Shown: positions 30,521 to 43,600 of the stretch, piece after piece | Layout: every line of letters begins with the position of its first letter | Position numbering within the stretch: the stretch's first letter is position 1 | Origin: Rachicladosporium sp. CCFEE 5018 | Taxonomy: Eukaryota; Ascomycota; Dothideomycetes; Cladosporiales; Cladosporiaceae | Direction: 5' to 3' | Length of the DNA stretch: 64,000 bases | Assembly (NCBI GenBank): GCA_002077045.2 | Contig: KZ111149.1 | Coordinates: forward strand, 1,201,897 to 1,265,896 | Program-made: the position numbers and the translations under genes | Notes under the pieces: generated by a model | Database searches by the model: none | Seen by the model: only the letters and a program-made list of their open reading frames with translations | Told to the model about the DNA's origin: nothing

Positions 30521-31854
30521 ATGATGTCCAGAGGATCCCTGCGGGCGGCTTCGGTGCGTACAGTTCGAGGATATTACGATGATTGTATCAGTAATGTTCA
30601 ATGGCTGACCATTGCGACTACAGGCCTTGCGAAGCGCCCAGTTTGCAAACACTTCCGCAGCAGCTCGATGTGCGACACGATCGCTAAGCTACTGATGCAA
30701 AGTCGCATGGACTGACGCATGGCACAGCATACGCGACCGTGAACTCGGATCTGTTCAAGCCTACAAAGTTCGGCGGGAAATACACAGTCACCCTCATTCC
30801 AGGTATGCGATTAGCAGCACGGTAGCTGGGGACAGTGACAGAACAGGGACTAAGCAACTATACAGGTGATGGTATCGGTGCCGAAGTGTCAGAAGCGGTC
30901 AAGACGATATTCAAGGCGGACAACGTGCCAATCGAGTGGGAACAGGTCGACGTGTCCGGTGTCGAGACGGGAGACAAACACTCAGAAGAGCTCTTCCGCG
31001 AGTCAATCGCCTCGTTGAAGCGCAACAAGCTCGGTCTGAAGGGCATCCTACACACACCCGTCGAGCGCTCTGGCCATCAGTCCTTCAACGTCGCACTCCG
31101 CCAAGAACTCGACATCTACGCCTCCATCGTCCTCATCAAGAACATCCCCGGCTACGAGACCCGCCACAAGAACGTCGACCTGTGCATCATTCGTGAGAAC
31201 ACCGAGGGCGAGTACTCCGGGCTCGAGCACCAGTCCGTCCCCGGCGTAGTCGAGTCGCTCAAGATCATCACGCGCGCAAAGTCCGAGCGCATCGCCAAAT
31301 TCGCCTTTTCCTTCGCGCTCGCCAACAACCGCCGCAAGGTGACCTGCATCCACAAGGCCAATATCATGAAGCTCGCTGACGGCTTGTTCCGCAACACCGT
31401 CAAGAAAGTCGGCGAGGAGTACCCCACTATCGAGACAAACGACATGATCGTCGACAACGCCAGCATGCAGTGCGTCTCCCGCCCGCAACAATTCGACGTA
31501 ATGGTCATGCCGAACCTCTACGGCGGCATCCTCAGCAACATCGGCGCCGGGCTCGTCGGCGGCCCCGGCATCGTGCCAGGCTGCAACATGGGCCGCGAAG
31601 TCGCTGTCTTCGAACCCGGATGCCGTCACGTGGGACTGGATATCAAGGGCAAGGACCAGGCGAACCCGACGGCGCTGATCCTGTCTGGCAGCATGATGTT
31701 GAGGCATCTGGGGCTTGACGATCATGCTAATAGGATTAGCAAGGCTGTGTACGATGTTATTGCTGCGGGGAAGAGTCGGACGAGGGATATGGGAGGGAGT
31801 GCGACGACGCATGAGTTTACGAGGGCGATTTTGGATCAGATGGAGAAGCAGTAG
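30521..31854 (+). CDS. idh1: NAD-isocitrate dehydrogenase subunit 1 (copy B)
   Basis: Exons 30521-30553, 30624-30669, 30728-30802 and 30866-31854 encode the same 380-residue regulatory subunit of the mitochondrial NAD-IDH octamer. It has a basic presequence, LIPGDGIGAEV, and the Gly/Asn-substituted NLYGGILSN motif that separates subunit 1 from the catalytic subunit. Confidence 0.97.
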
Positions 31855-32204
31855 GCGAGATGAAGTGAGGAGAGCGTGGGGACAGAGGGGGTGTGGAGCT
31901 GCTTGACTTTTCTGTGTAGTGTAGATACCGATGCATGCGAAGCGATTGCGATACCTGAAGACTCTCCGATCACAACCTGTCGCTTTGCCCCCGTTCGATT
32001 CATTCCAACGCGCAAACACATGACTTTCTTGGCGAGTGCTGGATTGACTTTGTCGCAGCCGAGGTTCCCTGGACTTCACTTCCATGTTACACGGCAGCTT
32101 GTAGCAAACAACAGTGCTGTACACAGTGGGCGACACGACTGATCACATACAACCCTTATTCACGCCCGACGACATCTACGTCTGGCTATACATTTAGGGC
32201 CACA

Positions 32205-33129
32205 ATGGCGCGACCCAAGTTGACCCTCTATCTGGACATCGTAAGCCCGTTTGCGTACATCGCTTTCTGTGTTGTACAGGTATGTCATTTATGCTCTTTT
32301 TCGTTTAATCAACATCATTTTGAGGAGTCTGCGCGAATCTCCCGATTGCATCCGCCTTCAGTCTGATCCCTTGATTTCGTGCCGCGGAGAGTGGTCTACA
32401 GCGACTGACAGATGTACCAGAACAACCCTATCTTTAAGCGCTGCGATGTAACGTGTACGCCTCTCGAATCTGGACGCAACATCAAAGGCTCTGTTATGTA
32501 CTAACAACTTTCGATCCAGATGTCCCCATCTTCCTCGGTGGCGTAATGCAAGCCTGTGGTAACACGCCACCGATCAAGATCCGAAGTAGGTCTTCCCTTC
32601 GTAGCCTCCCACTGGTCCATCTCGTTGACGGTACCCTGTAGACAAAGATAAGTGGATTGGTCTCGAACGCGACCGCTGGGCCACCCGCTTCAACATTCCC
32701 ATCTTCGCTGGCGTGCCGGAGGGTTTCCCTGCAAACACCCTAGCATCGGGCCGCACTCTTGCCTTGGTTGAACGAGAGCACCCCTCCCAGCTCCCCGCGG
32801 CCTACTCGGCGTTGTTCAAGACGTATTGGGTTGACGGTAGCCCGGTTCAGAAACCTGAAGTCGTCGCTTCAGCTCTGGCAACTGTGTTCGGGAAGGCTGA
32901 AGCGGAGGAGCTTGTAGCGAGGACTGGGGAGGCGGAAGTGAAGAAGTTGTTGAACAGCAACACAGAATTGGCATTGCAGAGCGGAGCTTTTGGGTTGCCT
33001 TGGTTCGAGTGTACTAATTCCGAGGGGGTGAAGAAGGGGTTCTGGGGAGTGGATCATTTCGGGCAGGTGGTTGACTTTCTTGGGTTGGAGAAGAGGGAGG
33101 GTGGGGAGGGGTTCAGGAGTGTGCTGTGA
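32205..33129 (+). CDS. GST kappa / DsbA-like oxidoreductase (copy B)
   Basis: Exons 32205-32279, 32421-32454, 32520-32585 and 32642-33129 give the same 220-residue thioredoxin-fold protein, with the Ser-Pro active-site turn LDIVSPFAY and the FWGVDHFGQVVDFLGL C-terminal signature. Confidence 0.9.
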
Positions 33130-33219
33130 GAGGCTGTCGACCAAGATACGAGTATATGTCTATCTCGTCGATGTGGCAACGCAATCTGCGCCTTACGGGG
33201 CTATTTTATGCTACCATTT

Positions 33220-34289
33220 TCACATCGCATGGTATTCCGACATCGAGAGTGGCGAGACTGGTCGGGAGGGTCGCTCGATCATGGGTTCGCCAGTTCCTTC
33301 CGACCAGATTTGTGAGAGTGCTGCAATCGCCTCTCTCTCGAATCCGGAGTCTTCGTACGGGTGTATGGTTGACACCCTTTGCATGAACCGTTTGTCATTG
33401 TCGCCACCATTTCCGAAAGTCTTTGAAGCGGCCTCTTGCAACATCGACCACGTTGATCGCCTCGCGATGACAGTCCTGTCGCTTCCTGCCACGCTTTTCG
33501 CCACACTTCCCGCCACGCTCTCGGCCACGCTCCCCTCGTACTCCTCTTGTTCATCGATGGCTGACAGACCACCAGATCTCCTCCGTTGAATTACCGTCCG
33601 AATGCTCCCCTCGTACAACCCATTGGCTCCATCATCCCCCCCCCTCCCCATCATCCACCCCAACCGTACTCCCCTCCTCGCTGACCTCCCCCTCAACCTC
33701 CCCCATCCACTTCTCCGCCAGAAAAGCATCCACGGCCTTTCTCGCCCATCCGCGATACTCCTCCACCCACCCCACAAGCCCACCATTCGCCAGCACCTGC
33801 TCCTCGGAAATCATGCCGCGATTGATGAATTGCCTGATGTTCGCTGCCGCCGCCGTCCACAGCGCCTTTCGCTCATCGTTCATGCTGTCACTCTGCCACA
33901 GGGAATTGATGAGGGATTGATACCTTTGATAGTCATTGCCTGCTGCTGGGGCGAAGTGCAGCGCCGTCGGGCGAGATCTAAGCTCAAGGTCGATGTAGTG
34001 GGCAAACATGAGGTTGCCGGTTGCGAAGAATGTGAAAGCGCCTAGGAGTGATCAGTGGCGTATTTCAAATAGTCTTTGGAGGGGGAGAGGACTGACCGCG
34101 CTTGTTGTGACGAGTTTGAAGTTGAGAAGTGGACAGATCGGAGCGCATCGTCGCTACTGAGGATTGTGAGCGCAGTGAAGTGCCAGCAGACCATGGCTCA
34201 GGCTTCTTGCGTGCGTTTTTGATGCGAGAGAGACCATGGCCCACTCTGGCGATGAAGCGATCTATGGGATCGGGTCCGACGTGCGACAT
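33220..34289 (-). CDS. Hypothetical two-exon protein with C9-run frameshift (copy B)
   Basis: Exon 1 is 34289-34097 and exon 2 starts at 34041. The same nine-C run (33636-33644) throws the frame and the same stop follows at 33632. That both copies carry the indel shows it was present before the copies parted, or that both were assembled from the same reads. Family not recognised. Confidence 0.55.
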
Positions 34290-35077
34290 TGTGTGTATGT
34301 GGAGGTTGTCGTGGATGCGGACGGTACCGAGTACTTGTGTATAGTATATTCAATGTGGAAACTGGATTGACCGTGGCACCGTGTGGGCTGTGGGCAAGCA
34401 TGTGCAAGCGTATGCAGAGGAAGGAGCGACCCAGACGTGAGTGAGGTGGATTGACTGTTGCTCTTGTGGGCGGCGGAGCGTATCAAAAGGGGATGTTCTC
34501 ATAGGTTAGACATGACCAACGGACTGTATCTTGAATAGGACAGCTGCGAAGTAAACTTGGTCAAGGTAGGACAAGACAAATGAAAGCTGAGGCATTTTGC
34601 GAGAAACAACGAGGAAGATCCATAACTTTCAAGTTCGCATTGGCTTCCTTGTATGTTCCAGTGCCGTTCTCCTCTTCTCCGGATCTTTCGAAATTGACTT
34701 CTGCTCATATCCGGGCAGTTGCAGTAGTGTAGCAGACTACTGCTGCGACGTTGAGAGGCTGTGTGGCGCACCGCCTTCGCCTTATAGTCACATCCTGTCC
34801 TCTCACAGATATCGCGCCCCGAAATCGCTGTTGCGGATGCTCCTATACTTGCAGAGGATGATTGCAGACCCTTTGGAGAAGCAGGTAGTGTGCAACGCAA
34901 TGTGTTCATTAGCCGCCAATGGGTATACCGAAACGCCCCGGAAGCAGATCCTTGTAGAGCGCGCTGCATGCTACGCAACCAGTCCGACCAGGCTGTCCAA
35001 ATTCGCCTCTCCCTCCAAGACCGTCGCTATGCATTTTGCATGTACACGCCCTGTACAACCAGTGAGAATCCGCCCTC

Positions 35078-35810
35078 TCAGATCTCCATACCACCATTCG
35101 GCACATTCGCAGCCAACTTCTTTAGCTCGAATTCCTTTGTGAACTCTTGATCCAGCGTCGCCAGCTCCCTGATCAACTCCTCCGAGGCCTTGTAGAGCAC
35201 ATCCTTCGGCGAGATGGTCCCATCGGTCTGAATCCTGAGCTCGAACGTTGCGAAGAGGGGGTGAGGGACCTTGTAGCCGACGAACTGAACCTGATCCATG
35301 CGGAAGAGTTTGTCGCGGAGGAGGTTGGCGAGAGTGTGATCCTCCTTGTTGAATGTGAACTCAGCCGCATTGGCGATTTCTAGGGGTGATTAGTGGAAAG
35401 GCGAGCAAGGAATGAAGATTGGTGTGGTTTACGAGTGACGGCCTTGTACTCTATCTTCTTTTCATCCTCCCCCAGCACAAACAGCTCAAACCTGTCGGGC
35501 ACGTTATTATAGGCTGGGACCTGCTTGCTCTCGGTGCTGCCATGAAATTTGGGATCCCTCACGGCGGGGACACGCGAGGCGTAAGAGCCATGGACCTGAA
35601 ATTCCGCAGGCCTCTTGCTCAGACTCTTGCGCTGAGGGGTCGCATCTGGTTTGTCCGCGTCCTCGTTGGCGCGCGAGCCAGCGTGCTTAGGATTGCGCGT
35701 TTGAGGTGTCGCAGGTGTGGATGAATCCATTTCTTTAGTCGCCCGGGCCTGAGATGTGCACTTTTGAGATGACAGAAACGGGGTAGTACATACCTCTCGG
35801 GAGCGTTCAT
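35078..35810 (-). CDS. rpb11: RNA polymerase II subunit Rpb11 (copy B)
   Basis: Preferred exons are 35810-35794, 35491-35433 and 35379-35078 (125 residues, MNAPERFELF start). The alternative is a start at 35730 within the first intron. Core dimerisation block FTFNKEDHTLANLLR as in copy A. It partners Rpb3 in Pol II. Confidence 0.95.
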
Positions 35811-36155
35811 CTTGTCACTATTTCTCGCGACGCAAACGCCGTCGTTGTGAAGGTGAGGTGACGGGTCGAAGTGTGCGGAAGGTGCGAGTTGGAGTAGTAA
35901 AGCCGACTTTCTGGGTGAATGACTCGCGTGGAGATCCGAGGTCTTTTGACTTTCCGCTGACGCGCCGACAACGCAATGCCTCCCGGTATGCTCACCGAGG
36001 TGAAAGGAACATAGAAGTAGTCGGGTGATCTTGGCATGTTGTTGAGTCACCGTTGAAAAGGAAGTAGATGTAGGTCAGAGCTCAGTTGCGCATTTGATAC
36101 TTGGTGGAGGCAACTCTTCGACAATAGCAAGCCTTTCAATCGATCAAGAATCAAG

Positions 36156-37202
36156 ATGTCTACAATAGCAACGGACTACCCATGGACCTCCCAGCCACTC
36201 ATTGCGGTAGCGCCTATGCGGCTAATCTGCCTTAGCAAACTCGCAAGTGAAGTCTCCAACGCCGGTGGCATAGGCTTCATTGGCATCGGCAGTGATGCTT
36301 CCACTCTCGAAGCCGAGCTCACTCAAGCCAAGTCCCAGCTCACTGTGAAGTCTTTCGACGACACTCTACCCATAGGGGTTGGCTTCCTGCTCTGGGCGGG
36401 CGAGCCACTTCTCCAAGCTAGCCTGCCTCTTCTAGCGAACTTCAGACCCGCAGCAGTGTGGCTCTTCGCCCCTTCCCAGCCAGACCAACTGGCGCACTGG
36501 ACGACAGAGATCCGCAAAGCTACAGGGGGTAAATCAAAGATCTGGATCCAGATTGGCACAGTCGCCGCAGCCGTCGGTGTCGTCTCGAGCTGTCAACCAG
36601 ATGTCCTCGTCGTACAAGGCAGCGACGCAGGCGGCCACGGCCTAGAAGAATGCGCCGGCCTCATCTCCCTGCTCCCGGAAGTAGACGACGCAGTCACATC
36701 CCTCTGCCAGAGCAAATCCGTCCCCAAGCCAACCCTCGTAGCAGCAGGTGGTCTCTCAGACGGCCGCGGCGTAGCCGCCTCAACGCTGCTAGGCGCTTCA
36801 GGAGCAGTCCTCGGAACGCGCTACCTCGCCTGTCCCGAAGCGAATCTGACCAAAGGCTACCAGAACGCCGTGCTCGCCGCGTCGGATGGCGGCGTCAACA
36901 CAGCTCGAGGAAAGCTGTATGATCGCTTGCGAGGCACGAAGGACTGGCCTGCTGAGTACGGTGGACGAGGCATCCTCAATAAAACGTGGCACGATCACAA
37001 GGCTGGGCTTAGCGAAGAGGAGAACCAGAGGCTGTACGATGAGGCTATGCAGAGGGGCGATGAGGGGTGGGGAGATGGAGGTAGGCTGACGACGTATGCT
37101 GGCGCTGGGGTGGGGTTGGTGAAGAGGGTGCAGCCTGCATGGGAGATCACTAGAGAGGTGAGGGAGGAGGCTCGGAAGGCGTTGAAGATGGAGAGGCTGT
37201 GA
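36156..37202 (+). CDS. Nitronate monooxygenase (copy B)
   Basis: Identical 348-residue FMN TIM-barrel enzyme, with VVQGSDAGGHG and the LLGASGAVLGTR phosphate-binding segment. It oxidises alkyl nitronates and probably serves in detoxification. Confidence 0.93.
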   Translation: MSTIATDYPWTSQPLIAVAPMRLICLSKLASEVSNAGGIGFIGIGSDASTLEAELTQAKSQLTVKSFDDTLPIGVGFLLWAGEPLLQASLPLLANFRPAAVWLFAPSQPDQLAHWTTEIRKATGGKSKIWIQIGTVAAAVGVVSSCQPDVLVVQGSDAGGHGLEECAGLISLLPEVDDAVTSLCQSKSVPKPTLVAAGGLSDGRGVAASTLLGASGAVLGTRYLACPEANLTKGYQNAVLAASDGGVNTARGKLYDRLRGTKDWPAEYGGRGILNKTWHDHKAGLSEEENQRLYDEAMQRGDEGWGDGGRLTTYAGAGVGLVKRVQPAWEITREVREEARKALKMERL

Positions 37203-37379
37203 GATGGTGCGGCTTCGTAGGTTTTGTACATTATGTACAGCTAAGCTTCCTAGGTATGCTAGTGGATACAAGATGAAGCACGCCTTCCAGCGCCATGCAC
37301 CGAATCGCCATGCACCGAATGCTCCCACTCCCTTCCGTCCATCCCAATCATCAAACATCCTAGTATTGAAGCGTATGCA

Positions 37380-39998
37380 TTAGGCATCCCTCGCCATCTT
37401 GCCCGCCTCCCTGACACTTTTCATAAAGTCGTCCTCACTCCCCAATGCCCATCTGCCCTCGTGCCTCCAAGATAGCAGATCAAGCACCTCCTCTCTGCTA
37501 CCGTAAAGCCTCGACTCAAGCTTGCACAGCACAGCTACAGCACCTCTCACAAGCGCCTTGTCGCCTTCGAACACGTATACATCCCAGATACGTGCCACGT
37601 GCTCGTACGGCAGATTGTAAGCGAACAAGCAGCGGAACAGCGGGTCGAGGTAGTCTTCTGGGCCGAGTCCGAGGGTGGGCGAAGTAAGGTGGGAGTGCAG
37701 GTTCGGCGACTTGTACTGCAGCGTGGAAAGGACCATTTCGTAGGCGCTCGTCATTGCGCCTTGATCGTGGATGAGGAAAGCGAGAGGAAGCGGGCGGTTG
37801 AGGAGATTCGCAAGTGCTACGAAAGTGTCTGCTGGGCGAAGGTTTAGGCAGAGCAGGCCGGCGATCAGGTGCGTGCCGTACACGTAGCCGACGTCGGAGC
37901 GGTAGAGGGCGTAGGCTTTCAGGACGTCTGCGAGGGACTTGTGGTGGTCGGGGGCAGTTGTGGACATTTCCGGGAAGACTGAAGGCACATCGCGGGCGAT
38001 GGCATTGAACCAGGCAGCCTCCTTGCGCTTCGAGCGCTCCTCATGTGGGATCGCGGCCATCTTGGACTCCAGACTCTCTGCGCGGGCCAGTGCTGCAGTG
38101 AAGGAAGGTGGAGAAAGCTCCAGATCATTGCCAATGGCTCGCTGCCAGACTTGCCCTCGCGATGCGGGCGCAACCCCGCGCCACCACATCTCTCTTGTAC
38201 GCGGCTCGTTGATCACCGAATCGAAGTTGGGCAGAACATGCTGTTCCCACACTCGCGCAAGGTTGCCGTCCAGTTCAATCTTGTCCTCTTCCCTAGCCTT
38301 GTCCCTGCTTTCCCTCCGCTTTTCAGCTTCCGTCGCTTTCGCCATCATCTGCTCCCACTGCTTCATATGCTTCTTCTCCTCTTTCTGATTCTTTGGCGGG
38401 AGCCAAGACGGTCGAGTGCGTGTGAGAACCGCTTCCTTCTCTTTACTGATCGGCAGGGGATCGATCATGATATTGCCCTTCTGCTTCGGCGGCATATCCA
38501 CTATACTTGTCTTCGATCTGGTGAGTGATGAGAAGCTAGCTCGTGGTGGGCTGTTCTGCGTGCTGCTGGGAAGTGAACGAGAGTTGTCTTGTGAATGGCG
38601 CTCGCTGAACTCTTCGAGCGCGGCTGACAGCTGCCTCGCCTCGTCATTCAGGTCTTCAGTCCAGGACTTTGCTCGCGACTTCCCGAAAGGCTCGGGCGGA
38701 AATGCTCCCACAGTCGCACTGTGCGGCATTCGAGGCCTGTTATGCTTTGGTGATCGTGGTGACCTCATGCGGCCGTTGGTTGGCACAGGCGGTGCGGAAG
38801 GACGCTTCGCATTGCGTGGAACATTGGCGGAGTGTAACGTCGAGTGTGCGCCGATCGGATGCAGGCTGGCGAAAGGTGCTTGTCGCTGCGGACTAGGCGT
38901 GCGGCTTGCTCGTGATGATGATCCAGGGATTGGTGTGATGGGCACGTTCTCCAAGATCGCCTCGTCTGGAACCTCTTCATCCAAATTGTCGTACTCTGCT
39001 TCCAGCTCTTTTACAGTCTTTCGCCGTGGTTGCCACGATCCTCGACGACCGAACATCCCGCCTGTATTCGATGGACCACCATCATATGACTGCTTGGGAG
39101 TGCTGCCACCCCATGACTTTGGCGAAATTGCAGGATCGCTGTTCATCAGTCCCTTGCTTGGGGACGGAGATCGCGAAATGTCCTGAAGTTGCGCACGCAT
39201 CATGATCGAAGGTGACGAAGGACTTGTGAAGCCTCTCCTCATCCCTCTCCCATGTGGCAGGTTCATCGACTGTTCCCTCAGAGCACCTCCGACAGCACCT
39301 TGCAGGCTCGGATACCCTCGCCTGGCTCCATTGGTCACATTCTGCAAATCACTTGGACGCACATTGCCATTGCGCTTGGCGATGTCGATATAGCTTGATG
39401 CTCGTGGTGGCGGACGCTTCAACGTTGGTCGTGACTCCGGTCTCAGGTTGCTGTCACCGAGTGACTCTGTAGATGCCTCATCCAGTGTGATGTCTTCGAA
39501 ATGTGCCAACTTCTCAGTCGAGTCACTGTCTGAGAGTGAATGGAACGACGATGACGAGCGCTTGCTGCTCTTCGAACTCGTCAAGTCTGGTGGTGAACTC
39601 GGTGCGGTGTCGATTGCACCTGCCTCAGCGACCTCCGTAGACATCATGAGTGATCGGTAGCCTGGACTGTACCGAAGCCGTCTCGTATGTGTGTGCGGCG
39701 TGAACGGTCTACCCAATGACACAGCGGTCTCTGGTACACTGATGTTCACACTCTTCTCCCCAGTCCCAAAGCTACTCCAGACCGTAGACTCAGAGTTCAG
39801 CAATGCGCGAAAATATTCATGTCGCACTTCTGCATTCGCATTCGAGAGGCTCCCACGTCGAGTACCACCGAAGCCAGGGTCGTTCAGTGCCGATCCCTCC
39901 GCTAAGCTGTTGACCTCGTCGTCCCACTGAGATACACACACGTCGGACGATTTGTGAGCAAGGACGAGACGACGAACAGGTGCCAGAATGGCCGTCAT
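37380..39998 (-). CDS. TBC-domain (Rab GAP-like) protein (copy B)
   Basis: Same 872-residue protein as at 13027-15645: disordered Ser/Pro-rich first half, C-terminal TBC1D12/14-like TBC domain with both canonical catalytic finger residues apparently replaced (IARDVPS, GYVYG). Confidence 0.9.
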   Translation of the reverse strand: MTAILAPVRRLVLAHKSSDVCVSQWDDEVNSLAEGSALNDPGFGGTRRGSLSNANAEVRHEYFRALLNSESTVWSSFGTGEKSVNISVPETAVSLGRPFTPHTHTRRLRYSPGYRSLMMSTEVAEAGAIDTAPSSPPDLTSSKSSKRSSSSFHSLSDSDSTEKLAHFEDITLDEASTESLGDSNLRPESRPTLKRPPPRASSYIDIAKRNGNVRPSDLQNVTNGARRGYPSLQGAVGGALREQSMNLPHGRGMRRGFTSPSSPSIMMRAQLQDISRSPSPSKGLMNSDPAISPKSWGGSTPKQSYDGGPSNTGGMFGRRGSWQPRRKTVKELEAEYDNLDEEVPDEAILENVPITPIPGSSSRASRTPSPQRQAPFASLHPIGAHSTLHSANVPRNAKRPSAPPVPTNGRMRSPRSPKHNRPRMPHSATVGAFPPEPFGKSRAKSWTEDLNDEARQLSAALEEFSERHSQDNSRSLPSSTQNSPPRASFSSLTRSKTSIVDMPPKQKGNIMIDPLPISKEKEAVLTRTRPSWLPPKNQKEEKKHMKQWEQMMAKATEAEKRRESRDKAREEDKIELDGNLARVWEQHVLPNFDSVINEPRTREMWWRGVAPASRGQVWQRAIGNDLELSPPSFTAALARAESLESKMAAIPHEERSKRKEAAWFNAIARDVPSVFPEMSTTAPDHHKSLADVLKAYALYRSDVGYVYGTHLIAGLLCLNLRPADTFVALANLLNRPLPLAFLIHDQGAMTSAYEMVLSTLQYKSPNLHSHLTSPTLGLGPEDYLDPLFRCLFAYNLPYEHVARIWDVYVFEGDKALVRGAVAVLCKLESRLYGSREEVLDLLSWRHEGRWALGSEDDFMKSVREAGKMARDA

Positions 39999-40678
39999 GA
40001 TCCTCTTTCTCTTCGTACACCGCCGTCGACTCCGCCAACCCCAGGCGCGGGAAGGACTTGCGCCAATCTAATCAGGGGGCCGAGCTCAAGCAAGATGAGC
40101 TTGCGAGCCAATCGGAGGAGAGATCGACAGACACCTTTCCCGCATGCGTGGATGTGCAGTGTGCAGGAGAGCGGCAGAGAGAGGGCGATAGATGCAAATG
40201 GGAATGGCGATGTGGACTCTGGACTCGAAGTACGCTTGAGACTCTGTTGTCCATCCCACTTCCGCGAACGTTTGGAAGGAACGTCATGCGCGGATGGATG
40301 CAGCCGTTTCAAGCCACCCTTGTTCGAGGAAGAGGCTGGGCGTGCGTCCGGGTTTGGGAAACTTGGAATGTGGGTGGTTGAAGGAGCTAGTTTGACACTT
40401 TCATGCACGCCTAGATCTCTCCGACGTCCAACCCTTGCTCATCGGAGATTTCGTTCATGGCAATGGCCGCGAGAATCTGAATTGCATCTTTCGCAAGATT
40501 TGCAGCATTGCTGTTGCGAATGTCTGCACTAAGAAAAGAATGACCCATTCCACTACACTGGTATACCGCTTCAGCGCTTGGAATGCGGCGATGCGCACCA
40601 ATGAGAGAAGCCGTTGCTTTTCCTTCCATTCCGCGGGGTGCTTCTAGCCTTTCGATCATGTGGATTACCCAAGTGCTC

Positions 40679-43600
40679 TCAACGACGATACCTCTCCACC
40701 GCTCCCCGTAGTCTCTCAGGCGCCCGTACCACCCTCCCAATTTTCTCAGACTGCTCCCTCAGCCAAGCGACCAGCGCAGCGAACTTCGTCTGGCGCTTGC
40801 CAAACATAGCCAAGAATGCATCGCAGGCAAGCCTGTAGTTACAGATGTCAGCGCTTCGCCCTACGAAATAGCCGTTTCAATTGCGTAGTTATGGCGCCGA
40901 TGTGAAACGCCCCAGAAAATGTTGTTTCGCGGCACTAGTTGCTTGGCACGGCTACGGATGCTTGCGGATGCAGAATCGGGATTGACTTACCAGCGGGCTT
41001 GTGCGGGCGTGACAGCGCACTCATAAGGAATGCTGTCTCTGGCCGAGGATTTGCGACGCTTCATGAGTACACAGGCGAGGTCGATCATGTCGTTAACGAT
41101 TTCTGCGAAAGTCAGCGATTTGTCGTTACAGGAGCGAAGTGCTCGAACGTACTGTTAACCAGCTTCTCGGGTGGCTGTTTGACAATCGGCAGTGCTCTGA
41201 TGTAGTATAGCATCTTCTGCGCAGCCTCGCTAAAGCAGTGATACAGGTTCACCAGCACAGTGTCAACCGAGTTGTAGCTCGTAGACAGCAGCATGGTCCG
41301 CATCTGCAGCTTCAATGTGCTGAGCGACTTGCGGTACAATGCCTGGCCGGGTATCTTCCCATGCTCTATCGTAACTGAGTGATCGAGTCTGGCATTTCGG
41401 CGGCGTTGCATGTCCTTGCTCAGATCTAGGGTCGAAGTATTGATCGTCAATCCGCAGTAAGGGAAATTGCTACTCAGAGGCATCTCAGGTATCTCCTCGC
41501 CAGCGATGGTGATGTTGAAGTTGACTCGGCTCTTCTCTGCCTTGACCTGCACGCCAAATTCAGGCAAACCACTGTGCATCACCTGCATGAATCGCTGAGC
41601 TATACCGCGGTCGGTCGTGATGACTAGGAAGTCATCGATTAGACGTAGGAGTAGACTGTCGCTGCTGCGGATGAAGCCAAGGCACTTCTGCTCAAGGTCG
41701 CCGTAGAAATAGCTGCAAAGCAGACTTGACACGATGGAGCCTTGAGGGATGCCTTCCTTCTGCCTGTAGTACCTTTTGCCGAGCTTGATGACATTCGACT
41801 CAATGTGCTCGCGCAAGAGACTGATGATCTCTGTCCGACGTTCGACACGAGCTTGGGCGCCATGAACGTAGGCTGTCCGGGCGTGTCCATCCGCCACATC
41901 GCTCGTCACAACACCGTCGAGATCATGGACTTCATCATCGCCCATAGCACGGTTGAGGTATTTCCAAGATGGTCTTGTTCCGAAACCCGGTGTGTTCTTG
42001 TCGTGCCCGCCAAGCAGAGTTGCACGAGCGTACTTTGTTATATGGTACGACTCGCGGGAGAGGAGTTCAGTTGCCAGCTGCAATAGGCGTTTCTGCGGTA
42101 TGGTGTCGAAGCAAGCCTTGACGTCCACCTTGGCAAAGTACAGCGGCGCCGAGACCATGCCGTTGGCGTCAAGTCTTGCCCGGAAGTCCTGCAAGCGAGT
42201 GTACACGTCGTCAATGGAGAACATTGCGGAGCTCAGGATATCGGGGTGGTTTGCTTTCTCGTAGTTGAGTACACTAAAAGCTGGCGTGAGGACGCTGTTG
42301 ATGCTGCGCCCGAGCACCAGCTGTCCCTTCTGCAGACGCTGAACGCGCCGTCGCAGGTTGATAATGGGCCGCATGCCCTGATCCTTCGGTAGAAGGCGAA
42401 CAGTGCTAACTCCCAGAGCACGCTGCGCGAGAGCGGCTGAAGTCTGCTTCGCGCTGCATTCCTCTAGCATTGTCTCCTTTAGCTGTGCAAGGGCAGGCTC
42501 CGACAATAGCTTCCAGACATCATGCCTAATAAAGCACAGTTCATTCCGCCGACCTGCTGCTTCTGTCACATGGAAATGACTTCGGATGAGCGGGATCAGG
42601 AATGAGTCGAACAAGTAGTACATTAGCTCAGCCAGCAGCTCCGCACGCTTTATCCAGTCGGTACGTGACAGTTTCGCTGAGGGGTCGAGTTGTAGTGGAG
42701 CCAGCCAATGTATGTCCTGGATGCTTAGGCCATGAAGCACATCTGGCAAACCGAGTGTCTCATAGCGTCCTAGTCGGACGAAACGGTCAATGTGTCTAAG
42801 AACGATGTTACCATTCCCAGTGCGCCAAGCTCCGTGTCCAAACAAGCGAGGTGGAAACAGGCGCTGAACGACTGCCTTGCAGAAGGCTGCTACATTTTGT
42901 GGATGCGTTGCCTGTGCAAGAGACCTAGAGATGGCAGCGTCGTCGACGACTGCGCTAGGACAGTAATGATCAAGCAGAGCTCTATAAGAACACTTGCTGT
43001 GCCGTTCACGGATGCTGTGTACAAGCCTTGACGCGGCGCCTCGCAGCCTGCGGGGGCACTTGACATCTGGGTGAGGTTCTACAGTACGGCCGGCTCGCAT
43101 TTGCACATGCAGTCGTGCTATCTCTTCCTCACGGTTAGTGTAATCCCTGAACTGCTGTGCAGTCTCCATACGGTCCGTAGTGGAAGTGAAGACGTTGTGC
43201 AGCCGGAATTGGCGAGGGAACATGTGCTGCATGACATGCACCAGCTCAGACGCGCTATCGATATTGCGGCAACGACTGAGCACGTGAGCATGGCTGAGTC
43301 CGTATCGAACACGACCGCATGCTTTGAGCAATGGCTTCGCGTAAAGCATGCGATGCCTTAGGAAGCGGATCTCCGATATTCCAGCAGATGAGGTCTTGCT
43401 CACTCGACTACCCTCCACACGCGCCAACAGATCGGTCGGATGGGATGCAGTAAGGCGTGGTGCAGCCTTGAGTTCACTCATAGGTGTGCCACATATCTGC
43501 ATGACGTTGCTGCTGCCATTGATGGGACTGAAAAGCCCACAATACATGAGCAGCTCACTTATAATCCGGTCACCGCCACGGCCCAGGAGATCACATAGTC